DNA from: Anthoceros angustus
Lineage: Eukaryota; Streptophyta; Anthocerotopsida; Anthocerotales; Anthocerotaceae
Assembly (NCBI GenBank): GCA_010909165.1
Contig: VJWM01000239.1
Location: 124,001-188,000 of the forward strand
Length of the DNA stretch: 64,000 bases
Reading direction: 5' to 3'
The position numbers and the translations under genes are program-made. The notes beneath the pieces were generated by a model, which saw only the letters and a list, made by a program, of their open reading frames with translations, was not told the origin of the DNA and did no database searches. The stretch's first letter is position 1; the number at the start of each line of letters is the position of its first letter. Of this stretch, positions 1-11,976 are shown piece by piece.

Positions 1-472
1 GCTTCCCATGGCGATTCCACTTTAGGGCATCGCATTTGCCCGCCAGGGACCTGTCCCACTGCACACTTGGCGCATTTGCTTGCCCTCCTAGTTCTGATCC
101 CTGCAATCTCGCATCGCTCGACCCCTTGTGTTGCGAAAGCGTCACGTCTCTTTTTACTGCCGGCTCGTGGAGGAGAGCCCTTGGCGCAGTGACATGACCT
201 GCTCCTTGTGCTCGCTGCACTGCTCGGAACCACGGCCGCCGGCAGGACGACGTCTCAATGTTAGGGTTCCAAGAATGTGGTGCCATGACGATGGCTTGCT
301 GGTGATGTCTCCCTTGCACCGGAATTCCCTGCCCATGTACCAAGTGTCTTACCAGATGTGCGCGGCCAACAACCATCAAAGATACCGGAGAATCCGAATC
401 CTTGATATGCGATACCTTCCTTGATTTCACAGCAGAGCAGAGGGGAGCTGGTCTGGTTTGGTGCAACATTGA
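1..472. other. Upstream flank of the first gene
   Basis: No coding signal is recognised here. The stretch lies directly upstream of the ATG at 473 and probably holds the promoter and 5' leader of that gene. Open frames across 128-424 show no family resemblance and are not called. Confidence 0.4.
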
Positions 473-1275
473 ATGGCGACTAAGAAAAGAATCCGCGATC
501 TGACAATCGGTCCTCTCCTTTTAATATTATTTGGCATGCAAATTGTTCAGCTGGCTCTTGCTGGATCCGAACAGCGACATTACAGCAGTAATACAACAAC
601 TCTCAATGGTAGTACTCCTATTCCAAGTACACTTGTCACTTGCTTACAATTGTGTAGGCTCAGCCTCAAATTTCCTACATCAATAATTCAGGATTTAATG
701 TTATTGTAAGGGAAGTTTGCCGACATGCTATGATATCGGGATCAATTGGATTGACCTCAGCTCTAGCTGCTCTCCACCACCTACTAGTTTGGCGCCCAGA
801 ATCCCGAGCGGCTTATGCAGCTACTGCCTTAATTGATGTCTCTTTATCTTTGCTTGCACTTGGGTAATTCTATTTTATAAGCTAACTTCATGAAAACGTA
901 TCTTTATTCGTATTAAAAAAACTTTAATCAGATTAGATATCAAATAACATATATATAAATATAATTAAAAATATAATAAAATTTTCGTCTGTAGGTATTC
1001 TTGCAAAAATATTCGCAACGGAATGCATCATCCAAAAGATAAAGAAATGGTAAAGTAGCTTGTGAAGTTCGGTTGAATTTTTTTGCAGAACAAAAGTTGC
1101 AAATGGAAAAAAAGCCAAAATTTATAAATGGATGAAAAAATATTAATTGGATTATTCTTCTTTGCAGAATCCATTGGATTCATTTGTCATTATTGTCGCA
1201 GCCCTTAAATTGCTTCAGATTGGATTGCTACTTAATCCCCTTTGCCCAACTTTTTCTGCTCTGGAAGACAACTGA
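473..1275 (+). CDS. Small multi-pass membrane protein, four exons
   Basis: Exons are 473-608, 692-863, 995-1049 and 1168-1275. All introns are GT-AG and the phases (1, 2, 0) join into one 156-residue frame ending in TGA. The start is the first ATG of the frame, in an AATGG context. Hydrophobic helices are predicted at about residues 12-30, 58-79, 88-103 and 126-147. A positively charged loop with Cys, Lys and His residues lies between helices 3 and 4. The pattern (basic N-terminus, four helices, WRPESRAAY before helix 3) resembles small plant membrane proteins of unknown role, but I cannot name the family. No enzymatic motif is visible. The clean splicing and AT-rich introns argue for a real gene. 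It lies 360 bp upstream of the AP-1 sigma gene on the same strand, with no evident functional link. Confidence 0.7.
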
Positions 1276-1635
1276 ATGCTGTTTACAAAGTTATGTGGTG
1301 CTGTTACCTTTTAAGTGGATGATGATTGACTTTTAACCCAAAAATTCAATAAGCATTTCAAAGAAAAGATTAAATGATGATATTTTCTCTATTGATTTTT
1401 ATAAATTAAAATATTTAAATACTTATAAAAAAGTGTCTAAACATATTTTATTTTTGTAAGGAAATTTTTAGGGCTACAAGAATTGATAGGAACACCATAC
1501 TAGTAAGAGCATACTTTATATGACATTGAAGTAGTTTTAAAAACCCATTCACAATGGTATGCTTTTGTCTTTATAAGTAGTCGAATATATGGTGAGACAC
1601 CATAATTTTAGTAATTTCATGCATGAAACATTGTT
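1276..1635. other. AT-rich spacer between two + strand genes
   Basis: This must hold the 3' end of the membrane-protein gene and the promoter and leader of the next gene. No further coding signal is seen. Confidence 0.4.
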
Positions 1636-2619
1636 ATGCAGATTCAATTTGTGCTAGTTATGAGTAGACAAGGTAAGATTCGGTTATCCAAATGGTATAC
1701 TCCTTATTCTCAAAAGGAGAGAGCTAAGGTAAACAAAATTCATGTGTCATCTCTATATTACAGATAAAGATATGAATATTCATCTCTATGCTTTTTAATC
1801 ATCTGCGTAAAGGAGATTGTACTTTGGGGCTTCAGATAGTGAGGGAAGTAAGCAGCCTATTTATTAACAGAGGACAAAAACTTTGCAACTTCGTGGAATG
1901 GCAGAATTATCGAATTGTATATAAGCGGTATTGCATGGTATTTGTTATGCAAATTATCTTGGAGAAGAAATAAGGGAAAAAATATTTTTGACAAGAAGAC
2001 ATAATAATAAACATCTTCTGATCCCAGATTCGCAAGTTTGTACTTTGTTATGTGTGTGGACCTAGAGGATAATGAACTTGAAACATTGGAAATCATCCAA
2101 CATTACGTAGAAATTCTTGATCGTTACTTTGGAAATGTAAGTCAATTACTAACTTCCTAGATACTTAGTTTTCATGAGTGAGCATGAAGGAGTAGCACAT
2201 TTCTTAGTGCGCAAGTTTTGATGGGGTGCAGGTGTGTGAGTTGGACCTCATCTTTCATTTTCATAAGGTGCCAAGCTCTTAATCTTCCAAAGCTTGGTGT
2301 TGTGTATGCTTGCTTGTAACAAATGCAACAAAATTTCGACCTAAGAAAGAGGTGTTCCAGGCTTACTACGTGCTAGACGAGGTGTTACTTGCTGGCGAAC
2401 TCCAAGAACCAAGCCGGAAGTCGGTGGCACGAGTGATGGCAGCACAAGTACATTGTGCTAAACCTGAGGCTGCTGAGATTGGACGCGTGTGTATCCTATC
2501 CAGGCCTTGTCTTCCTCGTCCCCTTTTGTGTGTGCGTGCAGGATGAGGCTGTGGAGCAAGCCAAGACGGAGGCCACGTCCATCACCAGCATGATAGCAAA
2601 TGCCGTGAAATCTTCGTAG
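1636..2619 (+). CDS. AP1S: AP-1 clathrin adaptor complex sigma subunit
   Basis: Small sigma-adaptin of the clathrin AP-1 complex, which sorts cargo at the trans-Golgi network and endosomes. Exons are 1636-1728, 1836-1927, 2028-2136, 2232-2267, 2361-2447 and 2542-2619. All introns are GT-AG and the joined frame encodes 164 residues; the family is usually about 160. Diagnostic features are [12 protein letters not shown] near residues 10-21, LCNFVEW around 47-53, the small-chain signature IVYKRFASLYF (about 58-68), LEDNELE with [11 protein letters not shown], and [15 protein letters not shown] in exon 5. The C-terminal helix ends in a TAG at 2617-2619. Similarity to plant AP-1 sigma, especially VCELDLIF in exon 4, favours AP-1 over AP-2. 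The ATG at 1636 gives a slightly longer N-terminus than usual. An alternative is a separate first exon carrying the ATG, with an intron ending in the CAG at 1639-1641. Confidence 0.93.
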
Positions 2620-5600
2620 CGGGGAAGAGGCAGTGGCAGTCTGGAAAGAACTCCAAGGAAAAGCGTTTGACGACAGACAGGACTTCACGTGGCCGGCAGG
2701 TTATGCATGAATAAAGCAGGGGCAGTAGATCCGGCAGGCTCGTCGGATGAGATCATGCAGCATCGCGATGGCATCGGCCCCGGGAGACACGCTGCCGCTG
2801 CCGCTTCCGCGCGGATGACCAGCGTCGCTTGCATTTGTCCGGGAAGGGCGTGAAGGCGGAAGGCTTCCTTCCGGAAGGAGTGAGTCGTGAAAGTGGGAGG
2901 CCGGGGTGGCCTCGGACTGGGACTCGGGACTCGGGACGCGCGTTCCGTGACCGGCTGCTGGCCTGCCGGTTTCCAGGATACTCGGATAGTCGGGAGGGGA
3001 GAGCGGTTTATGATGGTCATTCCAACACGTATTCTACGTGGCCGGAGAGCCGGAGAGCCAGGGGAGGGATGGGGCGGTCTATGATGGTTATTCCAACACG
3101 TACACCATAGCAGGAGTGGCCGAGGCAAAGCGTAACCACGTGGGTCGACGCAGTGATGAGGAATCTCATGAAGCGGAAGGCAGAGGGCAGCGACGAGGCT
3201 GGGGCCGGGCTGACGCATCATTATTTGGAGGTGGAGCCAGCCAGGCCTGGGGATGGCACCTTCATCACTTTGCGACTTACACGTTAGTGTAAGAAAATAA
3301 TCAGGGACGGGACCGGGGTGAATGTATGTATAATACTATATGTAGGGTCGGCGGGGACGAGTGGTGCCTTTCCCCGGCCGGCCCTTGGCACGTGCTACTC
3401 CACATTTATATCGGTCGCCTTAATTTCGAGAATCGGGCATTGTGCAGCGTGCTCTCGTCTATGGCGTGCCGTTATCGACACTTCGGCAATCGGGACACCG
3501 CCCATAATTTATTGCGCTTATTTTTCATTTTGTTGCGGACTAAAAAACCTATACAAAGATGTGGGTGTCGGTAACATTGGGTGTGGGTAGGTGGCCCGTT
3601 CGGGCCAACCGGGGTGGCATATGATCCCTCTATCACGAATGGACAAAAATTTTGACACGTGGCTGGTTTGTCACCCCGCTTGGAGAGAAGAGGGGAGGAG
3701 CATGCTGCTCATGGAGATGTTGCTGGATTTCTCATGACAAAGCTATACTCTTGAGCATTTCCCCAATCTCAGGAAGATATGGAGATCAATTAGGAGGTGT
3801 CGGACAAGATATCTTGCCTGCAGCAGTTTATTTGTCCTAAGCACTTGGATATACCTCCGAGCTGGAACTGGGAGTGGGACAGGCTCCAACGTCTTGCACA
3901 AGATAGCTTGGGGCCTCGGCGCTAGAGTTGCTACGGACATGCCTTGTGGAGGATACTTGCAATTGCGTGGATTCTCCTTGGGAAGAGCAAATGGAGTCAG
4001 CTGCGACATTCGCGGCCTAAAATTGAGCCGCATATGAATTGAACACATGTATCCATATAAGTTGCTTTGTTAGGATCAAGTCTACATAGGGTTTTGTGGT
4101 TCACTTTCCTTGGATTCATTGCTTCTAGCTAGTTCCTTCTTTTGCTTTATCGATCCTTGTTAGCGTTACGTCGAACTATGGCGGAGCCAGGAAGAGATGG
4201 TGCCGCTAGTATCAAACACACTCTCTGTCTTACTCAAGGCTTCACCGAATTTCTTAAGGCAAATTTAGTACCGATGCCTTCAAAGAGTATGTATTCATAT
4301 GCTTACTAGAAGGAGCCACTCATACAGCCCTCTTCATTCTCACTTATCTCACTATCGTGCAGTCCCTCCTCCTCCCACTAGTACAGCTCCTATTATCGGC
4401 GGGTAATCTTACATCAAAGACTACACACAAGGGAGGCCGGCTCGCCCAACAAATGGGGTCAGGACCATACACAATATACTTCCAAAACAAATGGGTCTAA
4501 ACTAGGGCTGGCCAATGTGAAACGTATTCGTTAATTACCGGGTTATTTTTAAGGGAGAGAATATGTCAAGATTGCGATTAAGGAAGAAGTACTCGCGCGA
4601 CTATGAGAGACGATTGTAAGCAACTATAGCTCTTCATTCTCACTTCTCTTTCCACCCTTTTGTCCCTCGTCGTCATGCCTCGTTCTTTCCTTAGCCTATA
4701 GTCTCTCTCTTCTTATCAACCCTAACTTCTCACCCTTTCTTGGTGTGTTCCTCGTAGCATGCCAATTACAAGTTCCTCAACCAAAATCTAAGATGCAAAA
4801 AGGCTCATATCATGATCAACTTGGAAAAGAGCTGTTAATAGGGTGGAGGAGCACCACAACCGCCAAGGGCAAGAAATTGAAGTTCAATTCTAACATCACG
4901 AGTTATCGAGGAGCAACGGAATGCAGGCCAAAGGGGAAAGGAGTGGAGCCATCATCACACACTGAACTTGATTCTTATTCGCAAGGTATGGAGGATGAAT
5001 AGAATAAGCAGCCCAAGCAAGGTATGCACTTTGCATGTGCACCTCATTCTACTAGTGTAGAGGTGTGAAATAGGCTTTGTTTCCATACATATCATGTGTA
5101 GGTGTTGAGCAATGAAGTATATGTACTCCTTAAGTTTCCTAGCATCATTACAAGATACTTGAATCAGAATCTAGGCTAACGGTTACAAGTGTTCATAGGA
5201 ATTAAAGTGCACATATTGTAGGCGATGAGCACTCAAGAAGGTACGCTCTCGTTCCGCATCATTACAAGATACGTGAGGAGAATGTAGCCTAGTATTTATA
5301 GGCAATACATACAGTAATTTCTTGTGATCTCTCGGATGACCATCTTAGTATTCATATCTTTCTTTTTAAATCAACGTTGCAAGTTCTCTGCAAAGATATT
5401 CAAAAGTGCACCTGCTCATTCGTACCATTTGATTGAACATCTCAGGAGCAGTAGTGCATGATCTTAGCAATTGATTGGGTAGAAATGTTAGCGTCCATTC
5501 CACCTACCATACTCGCCGTGCCTGCCGAAATATTGACTTATGTCAATTCTCCTCATGAAGTAGGTAAAGTATTGATATGTCTGCCACTACCACATAGATG

Positions 5601-5817
5601 CCACAAATTATCCACGTTCATATCACCAGCGACAGGTTTAAAACCCAAAACAAGTGTCCGTCAATGCCGGAGAAACTCCTTTCTAACTAGACGCTGTTAG
5701 GGGATAAACCTCATCCATATAAGAGGTGGGATTGACTCAGTCGAATTTGTTAAGAAACCAGGATGAGGTTAGCCTTTTGCTATAGATTAAGTTTCAATAG
5801 CCACGGAATTCAATGTC
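2620..5817. other. Intergenic region without recognisable genes
   Basis: The first part (2620-3300) is GC-rich and the rest mixed. Frames such as 2685-3221 on the - strand have no family resemblance. An ATG-started frame at 4179 breaks quickly. A stretch around 5540-5670 resembles one near 58190-58310 (see findings). No RNA gene was recognised. Confidence 0.4.
3003..3103. repeat. Two-copy imperfect direct repeat (period about 71 bp)
   Basis: A 30-nt core of the form GCGGTYTATGATGGTYATTCC followed by AACACGTA occurs at 3003-3032 and again at 3074-3103, separated by purine-rich sequence. Confidence 0.7.
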
Positions 5818-6183
5818 TTGGGTTTCGGCAATGATTCTTCATCTAACTGTCATTTATTCATAGCATGTTGCTATTTTCTACCTCAGGGTTCTCCCCATGC
5901 CAAAGGCCAGCTTCCTATGACATTTGAGGACCTTTCAGAAGATTTCATATATTTCATGCCTCTGGAGGACGTCTTGTTGGTTGGAGAATTCTGTAATAAA
6001 AATGCAGAGACCTGTAGGAAGAAATGGAAATTGATTTATAAGGACTATAAGCTAGACAAAGCTCACATTGTGTGTGAGGCTCGTGCCTCTTCACACAATA
6101 GGTCTAGTGTGAAGAATATTTTAATAAGTGAAGTGAGCAACAAAGACATGGCCAAAAAGAGGAAAACTCGTCAAAACACATAA
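5818..6183 (+). pseudogene. Myb/trihelix-like relic
   Basis: The frame contains a segment of the form NAETCRKKWKLIYKDYK (around residues 62-78) followed by a basic tail rich in Lys and Arg. Trp and basic residues with this spacing occur in the third helix of Myb/SANT-like trihelix domains, which are found in plant trihelix factors and in the accessory protein of PIF/Harbinger transposons. Only about one helix is convincing and no clean start or partner exon is seen. A decayed transposon accessory gene is the likeliest reading, with low confidence. Confidence 0.3.
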
Positions 6184-6518
6184 TTACTTGATGCTATAAG
6201 TTTATTGAGACGATAAGATCCGTGTTCTGTCCCCGAAATAACGAGGGAGCTTCATGTGGATATGGAGAAAAGGAATTGTGATATTAAGCCACTAAAGTAG
6301 GCTAAAGCATATTCGCTGCATATAATTGCTAGGGGTGGCGCTATTCAACAAATCATATGCTTTTACAGAGCAGTATTCGAAGCTATGGAATTTGAGTCGG
6401 ACAAGGAAAAAGGATTCGGAAGTCTCAAGGGTGCTACGCTACAGATATTTGAGATTATTAAGGGCCTCGCAAGAGGATAGAGGTCATAAGAAAGACGAGA
6501 TGTGTATAACTTGTTCAA

Positions 6519-6893
6519 GGGGCACAATGCATAGAACCATCGCCAAGAAGATTTCTTCTCCGATCATCAATGAGTATCTATCGGGGCATTAGTTTTCAAA
6601 GACAATAGCTGTATTTCGTGAAATGTTTCAGTATGCACCATCTGTTGTCAAGAGCGACAAACAAAAATTGGATTGCTACATGAAGGACTCGGCTAAACCT
6701 ATTTAAGAGGCACTGTGCATAGAATCAGCATTGAGAAGATTGCCTATGCAGCAAGTAATCGGTAATATTTATTAGTGCATCAATTTTCAGTAGCAATAGC
6801 TGTATTTCGTAAAGTGTACATTCCATTGTGGATCATCTTTATTCAAGAGCGGCGAACAAAAATTGAAATGCTACATGAAACACTAGGCTGCTA
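6519..6893. repeat. Imperfect tandem duplication, about 185-bp unit
   Basis: Units at about 6519-6698 and 6708-6893 share GCATAGAA, AATAGCTGTATTTCGT, and CAAGAGCG followed by CAAACAAAAATTG and GCTACATGAA, in the same order and spacing with many substitutions. This is an old duplication. Confidence 0.7.
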
Positions 6894-6921
6894 GAGATCA
6901 CATTTTTTTATATTGTTGCCT

Positions 6922-7041
6922 TTAGCTGCTTGTAACCTGAAGCATCTAGCTTGTGTGTTGTACATCATGAGTGGAATAGCAGTAGCTGCTTGTAGCCTAT
7001 AGCATATAGGCTGTACGTCATATATTTTGAGTGGAATAGCT
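6922..7041. repeat. Tandem repeat, about 60-bp unit, two copies
   Basis: Both units contain TAGCTGCTTGTA, GCATATAG or a variant of it, and end in GAGTGGAATAGC (6922-6982 and 6983-7041). Confidence 0.75.
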
Positions 7042-8569
7042 GTGCGGATTCATCGCAAGAAAAAAAAAGTATGTTGAGTTTCAAGTCCAAAAATTGGAAG
7101 TTCGAGAGGAGACGAAAGTGGCAATAATGGAAAGTTTTTTTTATGAAACTTTCTCAACATTTATCCAAATAGTATTTACAGGCCACCTCACTATTCATTA
7201 TCCGCCGGTAAGTCAGAAATGCTATGACATATTGTGCAGGACTACATGTTGATACAAGTCACAGTCTCGTAGCCATTTTGCTCTCGTATCATGCAAGTTG
7301 GAAATAATCGTTGCTCCAGAGTAGCGTTACCAACTGCAGATGTGCTGTATCCATAATAGTTGCTAAGAGATTCGAGAGTTTCACTCTCTAGTTGTCAACC
7401 TCTTGAGTGCCATGGCGATTCTTGCGTCCATGGCAATGGCTTTCCGAAGTGCTCTATCATAAAGATTGGATATGGAGCTCTAGAACTTTCTTCCTGTGGT
7501 TCAGACATACTTGAATCTGCGGAGCTATGGTGTATACTGCAGAGCCTCGATGAGCTTGAATGCTAACAATGTGTAAAGGAGAGTAGCTCGCACATCGTGG
7601 CACAAACACACTAATTACTTACTTAAAGATAAGTAATTAGATTAATTAATGCTAATCAAACACTAAATCCAAGTGCATAGATTAGTATCACACGGCATGA
7701 CAAGAGGGGAATCGTAGAAGAGAATGGGCGCGCGTGATGGGTTGAAGTTTATATCGATATCGGTATAAACTTGTGATTCGATATTGTTTATGTATGAGCC
7801 ACCACACTGAGTTGCCAAATGGAAGTCGATGCGTGGCGCGGTGACACGGTGGCACCCTTGCGCGGTGACAAAGTGACAACTTGGCGAACGGTTGTCACCA
7901 GCCAGCTCGTGGTAGACCACTTTTCGTGCACCACATTGGCTTCCACTCATATTATCCCCAGAATGACGGTCGAATCTTAGCAAATTTTCAAGCGTCAACT
8001 TTATACATATTATGTTGGACTGATTTATTGGTTTTCAAAATTTAGAAAACTAGGACCGAGGTTGACCAATCGAATTTCTATCCGACGGTTGATGACATGC
8101 TAAATTCTAATTGCAATTGACAAAACTAAAGAAACGCTTCCCCGTAAAGTATTTCTTACTATGAGAGCATCTCAATTTGAGACGTTCCTCGTTGAGAGGT
8201 TAAGTCTAGGGTGCCATTGGCATGACACCAATGCTGTGATGGCACAACCTTTGAGGCAATCACATGGCCCTCTCCTGAAAGACCAGCGCTAGAGGAGCCT
8301 CATGCTCTCCCATGAGAGACTTGAACGTGATTACTAATATCATGGGGTAAAACGTGTTTTGTGAAACAGACCCTTTCATGTATGGGGTTTTATGAATGAC
8401 AGTGGCAGCCACATGCCAAACATCGACACGCTAATAACAACAAAAACAGCGTTGTGACATATTTTGTGCTACATCCGGTGCCTTTCACGACTATCGGTGA
8501 CACCTTCTATCTAATAGGGTGTCCGAAGAGTCCCAACCAGCACCACCGTCCTAAACGGTTGCCAAAGTT
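7042..8569. other. Intergenic region
   Basis: No gene is recognised. The stretch around 7820-7890 is rich in GTGACA and GGTGAC words. The - strand frame over 7663-7998 is Cys/His rich but has no regular zinc-finger spacing. Confidence 0.35.
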
Positions 8570-8647
8570 CTTGGGCTGTAAAAATAGCGACATTCACAAA
8601 GACAAATGCAGCGCTTGGGTTGTAAAAATCGCAACATTCACAAAGAC
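8570..8647. repeat. Tandem 44-bp repeat, two copies
   Basis: The sequence CTTGGGYTGTAAAAATMGC followed by RACATTCACAAAGAC occurs at 8570-8603 and 8614-8647. Confidence 0.8.
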
Positions 8648-10197
8648 ACCACGACGACCATGTGGATCGTATAATATCGATGAACAAATACGGTAGATAA
8701 AATCGTAGAATATAAAGAAGTTGTTGAGACGGAGATTTTGAAATTGTGGGTTTTCTTTCCAAGTAGTAGGCGTACGGGGTTTCTTCTCAAGTAGGCGTAC
8801 GGGACGGATGTGGGATGTGCCGGACTTTTGAAGTGTCCCAAACGGCATGCCATACTCGTCAATACCGTCAATGCTGTGCGCTGTGCAACCTTGTGCAAAA
8901 TTTTGCAGTGCATCGGTGTGTGTGTTTCTCCTTATTCTCCCTTCCTAAAAGTGGGCAGTCGGACAAGCCTGGTGCGACGCTGAAAGCGCATCATTGTGGG
9001 ATGTCCTCCAAGTGGCACGGGATTGGATGCGGATTTCCCACCGCCCAGACTCCGGAGCCGAGATGAAGAAGTTGTTCCGCGAAGCGCAAAGCGCAAAGCA
9101 GCAGCAGCCAGTCGCAAGTGCCCACGATGCCCCAGTGCAGCGTCATGTGGGGGTGACACTTCGTGCATCATCGCCCACAGGGAGTTCCGTATACGACGAT
9201 GCGTTTCCTGGCAGACTGGCAGGGGAAGGGAATGAGGCACAGCAGCCCACGCGGCACCGCGCCGATTTGCATTGCCAAAATCCCACCCCGATGGAGAGTT
9301 GACGACGGATGGAGGGCGGCAGCGGCAGCGGCAGCGGCACCAGGAAAGCCCACCACCTGCAACGGCTGGCATTGGGGATTGTGCGACCGATTACGGCCCC
9401 ACATGCCCCAAATTACGCGCCGTAACCTTTACGTAGGCAGAAAGTTGAATCCGCCCAGCGAAAAGGCGGGGGGAAAGGCAGACGGCTGTCGGCGACCCAA
9501 CAGGCACTCACCACATACTCTTTTTACATCCCAAGTTGGGCAGCTTGGCTGCAGGCTGAAGGCGGCAGCGGGAGCCTGCCACTGGCCTGGCCCTGCATTT
9601 TATAGAGACACGAAGCAGCAACCACCACCACTTACTGGTCCTGGTCGTTGTGGCATGTGGGCTGCATCGGATCTGGTGAATCCCCGAAAAGGTTGGCCTC
9701 GGCATCCCAGAAGTGCACTGTAAACCCCGAAGCCGGGTTACGGGTTGAGTTTAATACACCATCCGCCAACCGGGGCGACGGCCGCCAGCCGGGATGACGG
9801 CTTGCATTTCCGCCCAACCGTGACCTCATTTGACCGGTGACCTGAGTGGACTGACCTGCTTCACTTTCTGCACTCGTGGAACTCTCTTTCCCTCTTTCAA
9901 GCTGCATCCGCTGTGCCCGCTGCTTGCCGGCATCGGATCCGATCCAGAATCCTCCACCACCAACCTGTCATCTCGGGCCCGTCATTGCGCCTTTGCTTTG
10001 TCGCCTCCTCCGCTTCAACTGCCGCAGGCCTTCCTCCGCTCTTTAAATCCGCCCCGGCCTTCAGCTACCGAATTGTCACTTGATGAAGGCTCTCCTGCTC
10101 CCGTTCCCGCTCCCGCTCCCGCCCCTGCTTCTGTTGGCTGGTGAGCGTGTCTGTGAGGGATACGAGGGGAAGGGAAGGCTGGATTGAGGCTGCTGCC
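8648..10197. promoter_or_regulatory. Upstream and probable 5' leader region of the SKIP25-like gene
   Basis: A GC-rich stretch without family-matching frames precedes the ATG at 10198. It contains a GCGGCA hexanucleotide microsatellite (9316-9339) and a CTCCCG-type microsatellite (about 10093-10128). A TTTAAAT element at 10044 could serve as a TATA-like site, but its use cannot be shown from sequence. Confidence 0.35.
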
Positions 10198-11397
10198 ATG
10201 GCCGTGAGAAAGGAGCCGGAGGGAGCGGGGTTGGAAAGCACCAGGGACGTGAAGGTGAGGAGGAAGGCGGAAGAGCGGAAGTTGGAGGTGGAGGAGGAGG
10301 AGGAGGCCCTGTACCTTCCCGGCCTGCCGCAGCATCTGGCCATGGAGTGCCTATCTCAGGTCCCGATGGAGGCCATGTGGAGCGTGAGCAAGAGCTGGAG
10401 GAGACTGCTGTACCGGTCTGCCTACTTCCAGGCCATGCGGCGGGGGCAGGGGATGGCTTCTCCGTCCTCCCTCTACTGCATGGTGCGGCGGAGTGTGGCG
10501 CTGGAGGAAGGAGTCCGCCACACCTTCGGCTGGCTGTCTTTCGATCCGCTGGCAGGGAAGTGGAGCCGGCTGCCCGCAATGCCGGAGGAGGTGGAGTTCC
10601 AGCTCTCCAGCCCGGGGCTCATCGGGGTGGCGCACTCGGTGCAGACGCAGAGCACGCAGGACCGCCTCTTCGTCGTGGCGGGGCTCAAGCGGGGTGCGGG
10701 TGGTGCCATGGTGCCTGCTTTGTCGAGGCCGTTTATCTTCGACATCGGGAGGCAGACATGGCGGGCGGGGAGGCCTTTCTCGGTGGCCAGGAAGTGGTGC
10801 GCATGCGGCGTCGTGGAGGGGAAGCTCTACGTCGCTAGCGGGTCCGGGACGGAGTGGGATGAGAGCTTGTCCAAGCGCGCGGAAAGATACGACCCGGAGC
10901 GGGACGTGTGGGAGCAGCTGGATGATCTCTCCACGTCCAAGATGAGTGGCGAGGCCATGAGCGCCGTGCAGTCGGCAGGAAAGCTTTACTTCTCCAGCGG
11001 GAACGGGATCTTCCTTAAGGTTGGCATGATACTGGATGCCTCTACTGGGGCCTGGTCCGCCATGAACCCCGGGCTTAGGCATGGCTGGCGCCCGATCACT
11101 GTCGCGGTGAAGGGAAGCTTCTATGCGCTCGATTCTGTGACCGGGAAGGTGGAGGTCTATGACCAGGAGGCTGATCGGTGGAAGCTTTTCTTGGAGGACG
11201 CGCGGCTGCAGCGCATGAAGCACGTTGTCGTTCACAACGGGAAGCTTTGCGGGGCTGTATCGAGCGATGGGAGCGGGAGCCTGCTCCGGATTGTGGATCT
11301 GGTGGCGAAGCCGGTCTCTTTTATGGACATTTCTGTGCCGGAAGGCGAGGTTGTGGCCGTGCAGGTTGGGAACTCCAATCCCAACGTGGGTGAATGA
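10198..11397 (+). CDS. SKIP25: F-box/kelch-repeat protein, SKIP25-like
   Basis: Intronless 399-residue protein. It starts at the ATG in GCCATGGCC; an upstream in-frame GTG at 10141 is not a plausible eukaryotic start. An acidic leader (about residues 31-37, poly-Glu) precedes an F-box at about residues 40-80 (LYLPGLPQHLAMECL, then SVSKSWRRLLYR). Kelch-type blades follow: a Trp-Ser-Leu-Pro motif after FDPLAGKW, PFIFDIGRQTWRAG, ARKWCACGVVEGKLYVASG, RYDPERDVWEQL and YDQEADRWK. F-box proteins bind SKP1 and present substrates to an SCF ubiquitin ligase, with the kelch propeller as substrate arm. The pattern PALSRPFIFD followed by ARKWCACG matches plant SKIP25 rather than the KFB-PAL or KFB-CHS types. 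The substrate is unknown. It converges with the FOR20-like gene on the opposite strand. Confidence 0.88.
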   Translation: MAVRKEPEGAGLESTRDVKVRRKAEERKLEVEEEEEALYLPGLPQHLAMECLSQVPMEAMWSVSKSWRRLLYRSAYFQAMRRGQGMASPSSLYCMVRRSVALEEGVRHTFGWLSFDPLAGKWSRLPAMPEEVEFQLSSPGLIGVAHSVQTQSTQDRLFVVAGLKRGAGGAMVPALSRPFIFDIGRQTWRAGRPFSVARKWCACGVVEGKLYVASGSGTEWDESLSKRAERYDPERDVWEQLDDLSTSKMSGEAMSAVQSAGKLYFSSGNGIFLKVGMILDASTGAWSAMNPGLRHGWRPITVAVKGSFYALDSVTGKVEVYDQEADRWKLFLEDARLQRMKHVVVHNGKLCGAVSSDGSGSLLRIVDLVAKPVSFMDISVPEGEVVAVQVGNSNPNVGE

Positions 11398-11976
11398 GAA
11401 GGAATGAAGGAAGAGGGAGGACGAGTGATTCCCCTTTGCCGCGTGGCGTGCCTTATTCGCTTTCCCGCCTCCCACCTGCTTCGCCATCCCACCACGACGA
11501 CATCTGTTGTTATGGAAATCTGAGGAGGCCGGGTCCGAATGCTCTGAGGGAGCTCTTTTGCTGTGATCTCTTTGTGAAATGACGGCACAGGCCAGCCACA
11601 AGCGCAGTATGGCATCCTTGCCTGAAGGCAAGCTGCACACAATGGTGCAATAATGCGTCTGTCTTTTTTGTTTGATTCTTCTCGAAGTACTAGGTCACTT
11701 TCATTTTGTACCTGAAGGCTCTTTGCAACGCCTGCCTCTCTAGGTTTTATGCTCCGTGCCTGTTGCAAGCTGTTTCCGGCCGCAAGCTGGAGATTATGGA
11801 GTTTAGCAGAGGCCTGTCAGCAGGCCAGGAGCATTCAAGAAAATTGTGTAATGCACCGACTCAGCGATCCTGCTTGGTCTTTACAAGCTGCAATAATCAG
11901 TTTTTAGTGTGTGACATGAGTGGAGGATGTAGATTCGGTGTCGCTGGAAATGTGTGGGAGGAAAGCGGGAACCTAC
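11398..11976. other. Convergent 3' ends of SKIP25-like and FOR20-like genes
   Basis: This 579-bp stretch must contain the 3' UTRs of both flanking genes. The final coding exon of the FOR20-like gene may also lie here: splice acceptors in the - direction occur, but none opens a frame with the expected family C-terminus. Confidence 0.45.

Noticed and set aside
2685-3221. 178-codon - strand open frame
   Set aside because: Pro/His/Arg-rich composition of a GC-rich spacer, with no motif and no splice context.
8932-9723. Several overlapping 80-186 codon frames on both strands
   Set aside because: GC-rich promoter-type sequence with a GCGGCA microsatellite gives long spurious frames; none has a motif.
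10351-11640. 429-codon - strand open frame
   Set aside because: It is the antisense shadow of the GC-rich SKIP25-like gene; the translation has no family pattern.
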